Below, in pieces: positions 34,911-46,017 of a DNA stretch of 64,000 nucleotides. The notes under the pieces are model-generated. The model was not told where the DNA came from and did no database searches. It worked only from the letters and a program-made list of their open reading frames with translations. The position numbers and the translations under genes are program-made. Numbering within the stretch: the stretch's first letter is position 1; every line of letters starts with the position of its first letter. Origin of the DNA: Syncephalastrum monosporum B8922. Taxonomy: Eukaryota; Mucoromycota; Mucoromycetes; Mucorales; Syncephalastraceae. The stretch is from the NCBI GenBank assembly GCA_000697355.1, contig JNEN01000882.1:248001-312000 (forward strand), in the 5' to 3' direction.

Positions 34911-36540
34911 TGTTGTTTGTGCTCAATTAGAGTAGGATAAGAGTGACAATAACGTAAAGGAAAAATGGTCCGACGAGGCTAAACAATAAAAACGGTCGAG
35001 ATGTCACATAACAAAGGATGCATGGGCCCCACAAATAGCACAAAAGCCGCTGTGTCCTCTCTGTTACACATACGTTTTCTGCATTTCCAAAGCACCATTA
35101 CTGGAAAACGATTGGCTCACTGCTGTACACAAGAGATCACACTTTGCTCTCTTACAACGATCTTCTGGGTGTAAATTTGATGTCATGCTGTCTGTTCAAG
35201 TCTTTGGCATTTCACTCGCTCTGCACTCGTTCTGCCTTGATGCTTTATGCGGCTCTCACTTCATGCCTTCTACTGTAGATTGAATACTACGAAATGAACG
35301 ATCGATCTAGGCAATAATGATAGTCTTTAGTTTATAGCACAGAGACTATGTGATCAGTGATCTCTAGGGCATTGCTTGGAAGTGCCCATGGCTACACATG
35401 TGAGGAGCCTCAGTACAGCTTTTTATTTTTATTTTTATTTTTTGGATCGCATAAGACAGGCACAGCATAGAAACATTAGTGTAAGACCCTTTTAAATCTT
35501 TATGTAACGCATGCTCGCGAAAAGTCGTGTTTTTGGATCATTTGACCGTTCTTCACAACATTTCAGCAAATCCAACAACACGAGCACGTGTCCTACTTCC
35601 CGCAAGTCCCATCTTTCGCATCAGGGAATAGTGCGCCATATAGAGCATGGTATTAATAAGCTGCGCTCATAGTATGATAAGTGGACTACACCACGACAAA
35701 AAGGATCGAGCCACGTATATACGAGCGTATATGTTTACATCCTATGCATAGAATGTGTAGAAAGGGCTGAAATATCGAAGTGATAGTTGGTGGCTGATCG
35801 ACAACAATGCCCAATCTATTAGCGAGTAAAGAGCGACGAAATGGGGCGCGTGCACCGATTGTAATTCGGGCAAGGTGGTGATAGACATGCGAATGGGATC
35901 AATCAGAGCAGAATGGGCGTTTTTGCTTTGCACGGTTGGCCAACCATAGCCGCCAAGAGGATGCAACTTGTTATGCAAGGGACAAGCAAAGATAAGCAGT
36001 TAGCTGGCCAATAAGGAGCGATACAGGCTGCACACATGGTGTCGAATTTTGAGCAACGCAGGTTGATTTGCTGAACGAGCTGCACGTGCATTTGCAAGAT
36101 ACCAGAGAAGACCACACGTGACGGAATAGCGGGAAATCTTACTGCAGAAAGATCATCATTATGTAGAAAACCGAGTAATCAGACGGATGTACCCCTATGC
36201 ATCTGCCTCGGATACTGGTCTGAGGGGTAAATGATAAGTGAAAAAGAGGAATATGTAAAAAAGATGAAAAAGAAAAGTAAGATGTTCGTGGAGAAACCAA
36301 AATGAGGGGAAAACGTGATCTGCCCGAAGATCCAATCAGAATCACACGTGCGGAAGCGTGTCGACGGCGATTGGCTTCTCTACCTACGTTGATCGAAGGT
36401 CTGAAGGGCTCCCAAAAATAAAGCCTAGTGGAAGCTTGAACATGTCCGTGTACTGCTAAGACGTCTCTTCCTTCTATTTTTTCCCTTTAGTTCTTTCTTC
36501 CCTTGTTTTCTTCCTTTTCTTCTTGTCAAATAGTCTTGTC
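34911..36540. other. 1.6-kb divergent intergenic region
   Basis: Between the divergent alpha-tubulin and bHLH genes. AT-rich; an imperfect TTTTTA repeat (35421-35442) and several CACGTG-like sites near 36080-36350 are visible (for example CACGTG at 36084-36089). No coding signal. Confidence 0.4.
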
Positions 36541-37581
36541 ATGGCCTCGTCACCACCACCGTCTCCCGCACATAGCAGCCCCCTTCCGCCCAAAAAGCGA
36601 AGAAAAGCATCAACGAGTCCTGATGCCTCACCTTCTACCTTGTCCGCGATGGGCACGCCGTCCGCGCAGTCGATATCATCGCCCGTCAGTGGGCCGAACA
36701 TGATGCCGCTGCCACCACCATTGATGCCGTACCCAGACCACCGAACGAGCCCGACGATGGCCCCACACCCATTTTATTATCCGTTCTACCATCCACCTGT
36801 ATATATTCCTATCCACGGTGCCTCGCCGCCGCTTCCACCGACCTCCCCTACCCCGCCAGGACAGCAGCGGCGTTTGCTGCCGAAAAACCCTCACGAGGCG
36901 ATGTACTATCATCCCTATGGTATGCCTGCCTCTTCACCGACGAGCACGCCGCAGCAACAGTGCACCACAGCGGACGAGCGAGAACAAGCACGCAAAGTAT
37001 CTCACAGCGCCATCGAACGCCGCCGACGTGAACGTATCAATGATAAAATTGTTCAGCTACGGCAACTCATACCTTCGTGCGCGGACCAGGAGCACCTCCA
37101 CAAAATGACCGTTCTTCAGAGTGCGATCGACTACATCAGCTATCTCAAGGAAGTGGTAGCACGCCTCGATGGAGGTGACGATCGGCGTGTACAGGTGAAT
37201 CTCAAGATGCAAAAGATGCCAAAGTCAATGCTGCCAAAAGAAGTGGAACCGTTCACAAGCCAGTTCTCCAGCCGTGACAAGAGGAGCCTCAAGCCGATGG
37301 ATGTGATCAAGGGAGGTACGATGCTTCCCTCGTCGTCGTCGCCATCGCAACAAAGTCAATCGGATAGCCATGATACCGCATCCTGGACGCCCCTTCCACC
37401 ACCTTCCATTCAACCTTCTTCCCCTGCCACTTCTTCCTCTTCTACTCGTTCTCGTCAGGACAGTTTTTCGTCTGTCAATGGCCCTTCTTCTCCTTCCCTC
37501 CCTACTCCCGCTCTCACCCCTCGCCAGAACCCTCCGCCACACCAACAAAAACACATGAGCATCGAAAACATCCTGTGTTAA
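36541..37581 (+). CDS. Basic helix-loop-helix transcription factor
   Basis: A single-exon gene with ATG at 36541 in good context (GTCATGG). The N-terminus is Pro/Ser-rich with a nuclear-localisation-like PPKKRRK. The bHLH domain starts about residue 155: SHSAIERRRRERINDKIVQL is the basic region and helix 1, with the H-E-R residues (SHSAIERRRR) that contact E-box CANNTG; the loop is IPSCADQEHLHK, and helix 2 is MTVLQSAIDYISYLKEV. The sequence resembles fungal USF/Pho4/Ino4-like factors, but no leucine zipper is obvious. The C-terminus is Ser/Pro-rich and low-complexity, ending IENILC. The DNA target and process controlled are unknown. Confidence 0.88.
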   Translation: MASSPPPSPAHSSPLPPKKRRKASTSPDASPSTLSAMGTPSAQSISSPVSGPNMMPLPPPLMPYPDHRTSPTMAPHPFYYPFYHPPVYIPIHGASPPLPPTSPTPPGQQRRLLPKNPHEAMYYHPYGMPASSPTSTPQQQCTTADEREQARKVSHSAIERRRRERINDKIVQLRQLIPSCADQEHLHKMTVLQSAIDYISYLKEVVARLDGGDDRRVQVNLKMQKMPKSMLPKEVEPFTSQFSSRDKRSLKPMDVIKGGTMLPSSSSPSQQSQSDSHDTASWTPLPPPSIQPSSPATSSSSTRSRQDSFSSVNGPSSPSLPTPALTPRQNPPPHQQKHMSIENILC

Positions 37582-38824
37582 TAATCGCTCGCATTCTAAT
37601 CTGGCATACTTATTATTCCTTGTTTTTCCGTGTCTTTTTTTCTTCTTATGCCCGTTTTTTACGTTCTCACTATCCCTTCGTTCTATCAAAATATCCTCCT
37701 TGTACAATCACATCATGTATGCCATCTTATATGAATATATGTAGAAGAGGTCATAAGAAGATTCTGTTTTTACTTTACTTACAGCTCCAGTTGTTGAAGT
37801 CCAATATACCAATTAAAGTTTACATAAGACATACATACATATACAATCAATCATATTAAACATAGACACACGTTACAAACCATACTCGGGAAAGCACCAC
37901 GATGATCATCTGTCAATAATATGGTACCAAATTGAGCTGTTGAGGCTTACCTAGGCGCCTGCCCGATATACATAAGAGAAGATGATATGTATATGCGTGG
38001 GTCACGGGAACCTTCTCTTGCAGATGTACACATGTCTATGTACGGCATTTACAAAGCATGAACCTGATACAGTGTTGACGCATTCGGCATCGAATGTATC
38101 ATTGGGGACTCTGGGAAACACCATACATGCTTGTATAGCAATTTAGGTTATAACTTCAGAAGCTGGTGAACCCACTGTTGTCATGTATTCCAATGGTGGG
38201 AGATGGATGTATAAAAAAAAGTTTATTGTAAGAGGTATCGAACAGATATATACTGATCTCCTTACGCTAGCCTCATCTCAAGGATCCATATAAAGAAGTT
38301 TTAGCGGGATAACTCAAGATATGCCATGCGACGGTCTTTAGTACTGATCCACAGCAATCACTGCCCAACGTCTTTGCCCTTGGTAGCCCTGCGCCATTGG
38401 TTGAATGTTCTTGGGCGCCGTCTCCTGGGAACAACATGCCTTCGCATTTTTTATGAATGCATAGGCACTTGCACCCCACACCATACCGCTGAACAAACAT
38501 GCATACCAGGCGCATTCCTCGTACCTCTAACCAACGCAATCGATGTTTCCCCTCGCACACACATACTCTCACTTAGCTTCCTTTTCCCATCTTTCCACTC
38601 TGACATGACTGACACTGCAGATACCAACACCACGACCACCACCCACCACCCACCACCCACTATCCACTATCCACCAAGGCTTCATCGCGACGCAGGCATT
38701 ATCCTGATCCGCTCATGAGGGTAAAAATCTCAGCCGCCTTGTAACTCCAGAAGAGTCAAAGAGCAGCACCCCTTGAAGCCTTTTGATATATGAGGTTTAT
38801 TCAACCCCCAATCCTTCTAGCAAC
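37582..38824. other. 1.2-kb convergent intergenic region
   Basis: Between convergent genes. It contains a pyrimidine-rich run of CCACC words (38630-38675) but no supportable gene, and no RNA-gene signature was recognised. Confidence 0.4.
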
Positions 38825-40442
38825 TTACTTTGCTCCAAATACATACTCCATCTCCTCAAGCGACTTGCCCTTGGTCTCCGGAAGGAAACAGACGCCGCCA
38901 AATGACAGGATACAGCAAGCACCGAAGAAAAAGTAGACACCGGACACCGATGAGGCGAGGAAGAGCGGAACACAGTAGGTGATAAGAATAGAGAACGCCC
39001 AGTTGAAACCATAGACAATGGCAAGACCCTTGGCACGCGTGCGCATGTTGAAAACTTCGGCAGGGTAGACGTAGGTTGCGAGACCCCACGTAGATGCGTA
39101 TGCCGCGGTAAAGATATAAATAAAGACGAGAATAGTGTTGCGAGCATGTGTGTTCTGGAGAACGACTTCGCCTGTATCGACATTGACGTAGGTGAAAGCC
39201 TGGAACATAGCACCGACAATAAACATGGCGATACCCATGACAGCCGCGCCCCATAAGAAAAGAGTTTTGCGGCCAAATTGGTCAATACACCATTGAAGAG
39301 AGATGGCGGCAGCGACGAGAGATAAGATACCCGTACCGCCTGTAGCAGCGATCGAGGAGGAGACGTCGGTCAGGCCCGCAGTCATGAAAATTTGCGGCGC
39401 ATAATACCAGATAGCAACCACACCGGTAAAGGAAGTCGCAATGGCAATAAAGGAAGCCATGCCCAGACGCGAGCGGTTCGTGCGTTGGAAGAGCTCAGCA
39501 TAGGTGCGCTTGCCGAGGGAGCGCTCGAATTCGAGCTCGCTCACGATCTCGTCATATTCGGCTTGAACGTCGTCGCCATTACGCAGGCTCACGAGAACTT
39601 GCCGCGCCTCGTCGTGTCGACCCTGGTCGATGAGCCAGCGGGGCGAGAAAGGCATGGTAAACATGCTAGCACCAAAGAGGACGCACACCAGCAATTGCAG
39701 CAGCCAGGGAGCGCGCCAGGACCAATCTGTGGGAAGGTAGGATGTGCCGAACGTGACGAAATAGCCGGCCACCTGGCCGAACGTGCTCATCAGTGTGAAA
39801 AGCGAAATTAATCGGCCTCGAATATCGGGTGGTGCAATCTCAGAGTGATACAAAGGAATGCCGCTGAAATGGGTAAGGCGAGCGTCAGTTTATATATTCA
39901 GATCATACCCGATCTAATCACTTACTTTGTCATGAGACCAGCTCCAAAACCGCCCACCAATCGTCCAGCAACCAGCAGACCAAAGTTGGCACCGATCACT
40001 TCAAAAAGGATACCGATACTGAACACACCGGATGCCGCCACGATAGCGTATTTGCGACTCAGTCGATCTGTGAATGACCAAACATATTTGGTGTGAGTCC
40101 GCGGTGATAAAGGGTTCAACCGAAAAATTAATACATACCACAGAAGAATCCCGAAAAAAAGGCACCCAACGCCGCCGTCATTAGGAAAAAAGCAAGCAGC
40201 AGTCCCTCCAGATAGCTCAGATTGTCTTCTGTAAAGAAACGGCTAGTGAATGGCTCCATGGTCAAGATGCCGCTGACAGCGCCTGTGTCGTAGCCGCACA
40301 GAAAGCCACCAATGGCTGCCACCGCAGACGAGAGATAGACAGCCTTGCGGAAACCGGAGGAAGAGGGTGGAGGAGATGGCCGGAATTCTTCAATATCATC
40401 CTTGGCAATGGCATTATCTATTTGTGTCTTGGATGTCGCCAT
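38825..40442 (-). CDS. MFS sugar porter (hexose-transporter family)
   Basis: A 12-helix sugar:H+ symporter-type carrier of the plasma membrane. Three exons; the first starts MATSKTQIDNAIAKDD at 40442. Family signatures are GYDTGAVSGI in helix 1, DRLSRKYAIVAA (motif after helix 2), the signature IPLYHSEIAPPDIRGRLIS between helices 4 and 5, SPRWLIDQGRHDEA (the usual PESPRW is PFSPRW here), GIL-rich helices 7-8, FGRKTLFLWGAA, and the C-terminal PETKGKSLEEMEYVF. The exon junctions are phase-consistent (..MTK|GIPLYH). Substrate is unknown; hexose or disaccharide are both possible. Confidence 0.93.
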
Positions 40443-40775
40443 GGCACGACGTTTGTAAACAAACGCAAAAAAAGGGTGTGAGGAGAAAGAAAAGACTACA
40501 GTGAGAATTTCTCGGAAAGCGAAAAAGAAAAATACCGTGTCCAGCGGATCAAATCAGGGCACGCTATTGTGACGCACGGATGCAACAAAGCCACACATGG
40601 GCCAGATCAACACTTTGGCCTCTTCCCTAAACTGTCCTTTTCGGACCTGAAATTCATTTTCCCTGATCGCTTTCCATCACTATCAGGTTCATCTGCACTT
40701 AATTGAGCTCCCGAAAGAAAGGTGTGGTTGTGAACATAAATGTGGTTGTGAACGGATATAGAAGAAGGAGCAGCC
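40443..40775. other. Intergenic spacer with an 18-bp direct repeat
   Basis: TGTGGTTGTGAAC occurs twice (40723-40735 and 40741-40753), spaced by ATAAA, in the 5' region of the sugar porter. Otherwise nothing was recognised. Confidence 0.45.
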
Positions 40776-41094
40776 TCAAATCGCTGAATATATCAGGTCA
40801 TGATGCTTGTAGCAGACGTAAATACCGACAATTACACCAGAAGCAAGCGACACGTAGATGACAATAAATAGCACTACGATGCCCAAGTGACGCTGAAGGA
40901 GGTCCAGTAAAATATCTTGTCTTATTACAACCAACAGCATGCATCAACGCAGCTATACCTATGCAATACTTACTTCATATGAGGGACCTTTAACGCGATA
41001 GCCATGCATCGTCGCCATGCAGTTCACAAATATGCTCACAATATGAACACTCACCACTCTGCCTAACAGAGTCACGAGAAGATACGTCGTGCAT
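40776..41094 (-). CDS. Putative 59-aa single-pass membrane protein (two exons)
   Basis: I assembled this by hand. Exon 1 is 41094-41055 (ATG with A at -3; MHDVSSRDSVRQS), the GT-AG intron is 41054-40916 (139 nt, donor GTGAGT), and exon 2 is 40915-40776, together 180 nt. Splicing restores frame exactly through GAT. The product has a hydrophilic N-terminus, the amphipathic DILLDLLQRHL, and one strong transmembrane helix (LGIVVLFIVIYVSLASGVIV), ending YKHHDLIYSAI. A TATAAA-like element (about 41124-41129 on the plus strand as TTTATA) lies about 30 bases upstream of the ATG. No family is recognised. It could be noise; the converging signals make it worth testing. Confidence 0.4.
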
Positions 41095-41573
41095 CTTATA
41101 GGTGTCAGCATCCTTACTTTTGCTTTATAATGTTAAAAAGAGCCAAATAGGGTCTTTAATATTTATACTGGAAGTCTAATAGGTTTCAGAGAACACTATC
41201 AAGCAGGCGCTCCAGGAGAAGGGTCGACTACCTCTCCCCGCTTTGCTGATGACCTCAACCCTGACTTAATGCAACGAGTCAATATTTTCTCCTGGGAGAG
41301 TTTTCATTTTCTGTTTGATCATGTTTGATCATGGGAGCACCAGCCATCAGGTTCTTGCACCTTCTTATTTTAATGACGTTCATGCATATTGGCAGAATAA
41401 TACACAAACAACAATAGGTAGATTCAGATGGGACAAAGCAGCTTTGTTGGATATAACATAAAACAAGAGAAAGCGTAATAAAAAAGGAAAGGAAAACTGC
41501 TTACAATGATGCCGATACAAAAAAGAGATATATATAGGAGGGACATTTTTGTTTTTTTGAAGAGTAGAGCTTT
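41095..41573. other. Intergenic spacer
   Basis: Contains two adjacent TTTGATCATG copies (about 41316-41332). Otherwise only the eEF3 3' flank; no further gene seen. Confidence 0.4.
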
Positions 41574-44500
41574 TTACCAGTCCTCTTCATCCGAGAAGAC
41601 TTCCTCGCCACGCTTGCGGCGCTCCATGCGCTCCTTCTTCTTCTTGCGCAGCTCCTTTGACGAAAGCTTCTCCTTCTTCTTAACAGCCTTGATGGTATTG
41701 CCCTGAGCATCCACCATGTCTTCCTGCTCCTTCTCCTCAATGACAGTTGTACCGTTGCCAGAGACCCAGTTGTGACCAGAAGCAACGAGCTCACCGTCGT
41801 CGACCTTCCAGACTTCACTGCAGAGAGCCTCCGAGAACTGACGGTTGTGAGTCACGATGACAACACCGCCACCATAGGCCTTAATGGCACCTGCAAGAGC
41901 ACCAAGCGAGTCGCGATCCAGATAGTTGGTAGGCTCGTCCAGAACAAGCATGTGAGGACGGTTCCACATGGCGGCACCGATCACAAGTTTGACTATTCAC
42001 AAACGAGCAAGGTTAGCATATGCTTCTTTCAATATATATCAGACGGCGTTTCCTTACCCTTCTGGCCACCAGAAAGACCACGGATACGCGAGTGAGTAGC
42101 AAACTCAGGTTCCAGGCCGACTTCGGTCAAATGCTTCTCGATCTCCTTCTGGGTCAAGGGACGGTTCAGACCATTCTTAGCGGCTTCCTGGGCATCGCAC
42201 TCGGCAATCTTCTTGCCAAAGCCCATCTGCTCAAGACGCTGGCGCGAGATCCACGTATTATCGACAGAAGACTTGCCGACCCAGCTGACTTCGTACTCGT
42301 AGGACTGCTTCAGCTTGCGACGGCCAACAAGCTCTTCGACAACGCGCTTCTCGCCTTCGATGACAAAGTGTTGTGCCATCTGCTTGGCCTCTTCCTCGTT
42401 CACTTGACGGTCGACCTAAATAAGTAGATTTCGATCAGTCATCGGCAAAATTCAAGATGGATATCTCTCTTACCTTATCCAGCTCTTCACGGTCTTCACC
42501 AGTAGCATAGCGCCACTGGATGTACTCATTGGGAGTCGAGTCAAGATGCTTCTCAATGTGATGGAAAGCATGCTGCGCGACGTAAGCAATGCGCAAGTTG
42601 GGGTGCTTCCACACAGAGCCAGTCTGGCCCTCCATCTCACCGGTCAGCAGCTTGATGAGCGTGGACTTGCCAGCACCATTGGGACCAATGACAGCGACAC
42701 GCGAAGACAGCGAGCACTGCATGCTGATGTTCTTGAGCTGCTTCTTGTTTGTGCCGGGATACTGGAAGTCTACATTCTTCATCTTGACGATGGCACGCTC
42801 CTTGGTCTTGATACCCTCGAGCAGACCTGGCTCGGGGAAGCGGAACGACAGCTGTGTATCCTCCAATGAGTAGTAAGCCGCGGCCGAGGGCACCTTCTTG
42901 ACGAACTCCGACAGGTTACCCTTGTAGCGCTTGAGCTTGTAATTCTTCTCGTAGTGGATAATGTCAGAGCAGACGTGGTCAAGGAAACCAGAGTCGTGAG
43001 AGACGATGATGGACGTAACGGTCTTGAGACCGAGAAGATAGTTCTCGAGCCAGGCAACATTGACAACGTCCAAGTGGTTAGTAGGCTCGTCGAGCAGCAA
43101 GATATCGGCGTTCATGAGCATGGCACGGGCGAGAGCCAACTTCATCTTCCAGCCACCAGACAGAGCGCCGATGGGTTGCTTGGCGACCATCTCTTCTGAG
43201 AAGCCATACTCGCGGAGAATCTTGGCAACTTGATCACGGTCCTTGGTCTCAACACCATCAGAGGAGATGATGAAATCTACCAGGGGAGTGTCGGCCTCGG
43301 ATCCGTCAATGTCGTGCTCAACGTAGACCGTCTTGAGCTCAGACTTGGGTGGGAAACCATCCACCTGCTCGTTGGCGATGGCACGCATGAGCGTCGACTT
43401 GCCACAGCCGTTGTGGCCGCAAAGACCATAGCGACGGCCACGCTTCAGACGGAGGGCAGTGCGGTTCAGAAGGATCTTGGCACCGTACGCGAGCGAGAAC
43501 TCGCAGTTACAGAGGTCCTCACCCTCTTCGTCATCCTCTTCGGTGTCTTTGGGGGTGACAGCTTCCTCGCACTTGTCAAGTGCCTTGGACACGAGAGGTT
43601 CGGCATCGGCAGCCTGCAAGAAGGACTTGATGTAGGGTGCCAGCGATTCGATCCATTCATTCTTGAAGAAGTTCTTCGCGACACAGAGCGACAGCGCGAT
43701 ATCCTCAATGTACTTGACAGTGGGCTGGAAAAAATCATCCATAGAAGGCAAGAGCGCCTCAAAGGTCTTGTTCACCTTATCAGCCTTCTCCTGCTTGGAG
43801 TAAATCTCGTGCTGGGGAGTGCCAACACGCTTGAGCGTCTCGAGCGCCTTCTCGACGACACCACGGCACTCTGGGTCGGCGACGACTTCCTTGACCTTGT
43901 CGAGAGCGGGTAACAGAAGGGGAAGGAATGGCGCAGCGACCTCGGGATCATCGACAAGCTTGGACATATTGTCAATAATAAGAGCGGACTTGCGCTTGAT
44001 TGGTGTGGCACGCTCATTCAGACCACGGCTGAGCAGAGGCACCATAATGGAGAGGGTGGCAGCATCGACCTCCTGGACAAAAGTAGTGGCACCGAGCAAG
44101 TGAATGGTCTCGGGCACATTCTCAGGCTTGTTGATACAGGCGATGACAGCAGGAATGAAGCGTTCGATGTCTTTGTTCTCGATCAGCTTGCAGATGTTAC
44201 CCATGGTAGCGGTGGCAGCCTTCTTGACGTCCGTCTTGGTCTCCCACATGGTGTCAGAGACAACAGGAATGACATCGGGAATCACCAGGAAGAACTGCTG
44301 AGGGCGGTCAGCAACGAGCTGATCAAGCAACGCCAGAGCAAGCATCTTGGTCTGCCACTTGGCTGAGTTATCCAGACCGTTAAGGATACGGGGCACAAGC
44401 ACAGCGGTGGCGTGAGGGTTAACCTTGGAGGCCAGGTTCTTCGCGGCCTCGGCGGCAGCGTTCTTGACGGCGGCCTGCTTCTCGCCCTGCAGGTCTAGCA

Positions 44501-44864
44501 GTTGAGAGAGGAAAGGCAGGATGTAGGGCTCCACCTGACCATCTACACTATGGTTGGTGAGGGCCTTAATCAGGGCAACGGCGGCGAGGCGGGCATCGAC
44601 GCTCTTTTTGTTGCTAATATCCTTGGTAATGGCATCAAGGATCTTGTAGAGATTCAGAGATTGGACGCCATGGGTATTTACGAAACCAGCGAGTTCTTCG
44701 GCGACAGACTCGCGGTCGGCATCGGGTGCGGAGGTAAGTTTGGAGAGAAGATCCTTGACTTTCTTGGTCTCAACCTCGCCAGGTTTGCCACTGACGGACA
44801 GAGCAGTCAGCTTCATGGTTTCAATATCGCTCGAGTTGTTTTTGGCTGCTTGAGTAGCGGGCAT
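41574..44864 (-). CDS. TEF3: Translation elongation factor 3 (eEF3)
   Basis: A fungus-specific ABC-F ATPase that acts at the ribosomal E site to release deacylated tRNA in each elongation cycle. Exons 44864-42474, 42415-42058 and 41992-41574 (introns of 58 and 65 nt) total 1055 aa, the usual length. Order of parts: N-terminal HEAT repeats (residues ~40-320), a four-helix region, ABC1 with Walker [10 protein letters not shown], signature [16 protein letters not shown] and Walker [14 protein letters not shown], then ABC2 with GPNGAGKST, a chromodomain-like insertion ([11 protein letters not shown]), LSGGQKVKLV and [14 protein letters not shown]. The C-terminal tail is Lys/Arg-rich and ends DEEDW. 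The insertion of the chromodomain in ABC2 is diagnostic of eEF3. Confidence 0.99.
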
Positions 44865-45244
44865 AGTGTTTTTATATGTCTAATGCAAAAGAGATGTGGT
44901 ATAGAGAAAGGATGAGCGAATGCGAGGGAGTCCTCAAAAAAGAGAAGGGGAGATGGTGAGGAAGTGTGTGTGAGAGTGTGAGAGATGCAAAGAGGGAGGA
45001 AGAAAAAAATGCAGCTCTCACTTCTGTTGCTTTAAAAACAAACAAAAACTCCGACGCACTTCAATTTCATTCGTCCGATGTCTCTCTATTAAGCACTATA
45101 GGTCGGTCATGCGACCTTTGAGGTGGATTCTAGGCTACGGGACCCTTTCACAACATACCAAATAAAAAAAAAGACAGATGTTTGTTTATAGCAATGTGTG
45201 TATTGGGATGGGTTGAGTGGCCCCGCCACGAATATGAGTTGATT
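44865..45244. other. eEF3 promoter / 3' flank of the next gene
   Basis: Purine/pyrimidine-rich spacer. It carries a 6-bp-arm palindrome at 45100-45117 about 240 bases upstream of eEF3. No coding signal. Confidence 0.4.
45100..45117. promoter_or_regulatory. Palindrome upstream of eEF3
   Basis: AGGTCG, loop GTCATG, CGACCT. Its position in the promoter of a translation gene makes it a candidate factor site; the function is inferred, not shown. Confidence 0.3.
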
Positions 45245-46017
45245 TTACTGCTGCTGCTGCTTGGGAGCGCCGATCTTGTTCATGTCTTGTTCTATAGGAT
45301 TTCTATCAATATACCATCGCAGACAAGTGGTGGGAAAAAAAAGAGAGTCAGTCTTTTTTTTTTCATTTTACCTAAACCCCACACATGCGCCTTGAGTTCC
45401 AGGTGTTCATAGTTGAGTGTATCCTAATCGACAGGGCGGACATGCATGGTGAGTTTCCCATGACAACAGGTAAACATCCCACTTATTTGCGACTTACATA
45501 GAGTTTCCGGAACTCAGTCTTCAGCTCGTTCAGCTGCTGGGCAGAGGCAGTGGACTCCTTGAGCTTCGACACGTCCTTGTCGACGGCCTCAATCTTGCGA
45601 GCGTATTCCCTGACCTAAAACATTGGATGCAAGAACATGAGCAAAAAACGCAAACAAAAAGTCTCCTTAATAATAGATGCCTTTTCCGTCGAAGACTGAA
45701 GCTCCTGCACCGAATTCAGCAGAGAAGCCGATGCGCTGTTATATTCCTCCAGAAGGTAGTAGTAACCCACACCGCCGGCCAGAGTCACACCCGAAAGGAA
45801 ACCAAGGAGGCTAAGGATAAAACGCACACGTGTGAGTTGAGATTGCGTGCCAAGCGGTGTCAAATGGCAAGTGAAGCCATAGCACGACGTCTAATTACCC
45901 TCCCCGGACGGCGCCGACTTTCTTCTTTTCAACTTCGGTGGAGTAGAAGCGCTGGCGAGGAGAGACTCGAGCAGTGCGCGACAGAATGCGAGGGCTGGCA
46001 CGAATCAAGGCGTTCAT
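45245..46017 (-). CDS. Mitochondrial inner-membrane-type coiled-coil protein, unassigned
   Basis: Five exons give about 154 aa. The start MNALIRASPRILSRTARVSPRQRFYSTE (residues 1-28) is an Arg/Ser-rich mitochondrial presequence. One transmembrane helix follows (LLGFLSGVTLAGGVGYYYLL), and then a coiled coil (residues ~65-125, ending YEHLELKAHVWGLEQD) and a Gln-rich C-terminus. Exon joints are phase-consistent; the final exon is recovered from the acceptor TCTATAG and codes EQDMNKIGAPKQQQQ. The second intron appears to use a GC donor (45680-45615). The presequence and single helix with coiled coil suggest an inner-membrane organiser-type protein. I do not recognise a named family. Confidence 0.6.

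Noticed and set aside
43230..43913. Long plus-strand frame opposite eEF3
   Set aside because: Antisense shadow; the eEF3 frame on the other strand is unambiguous.
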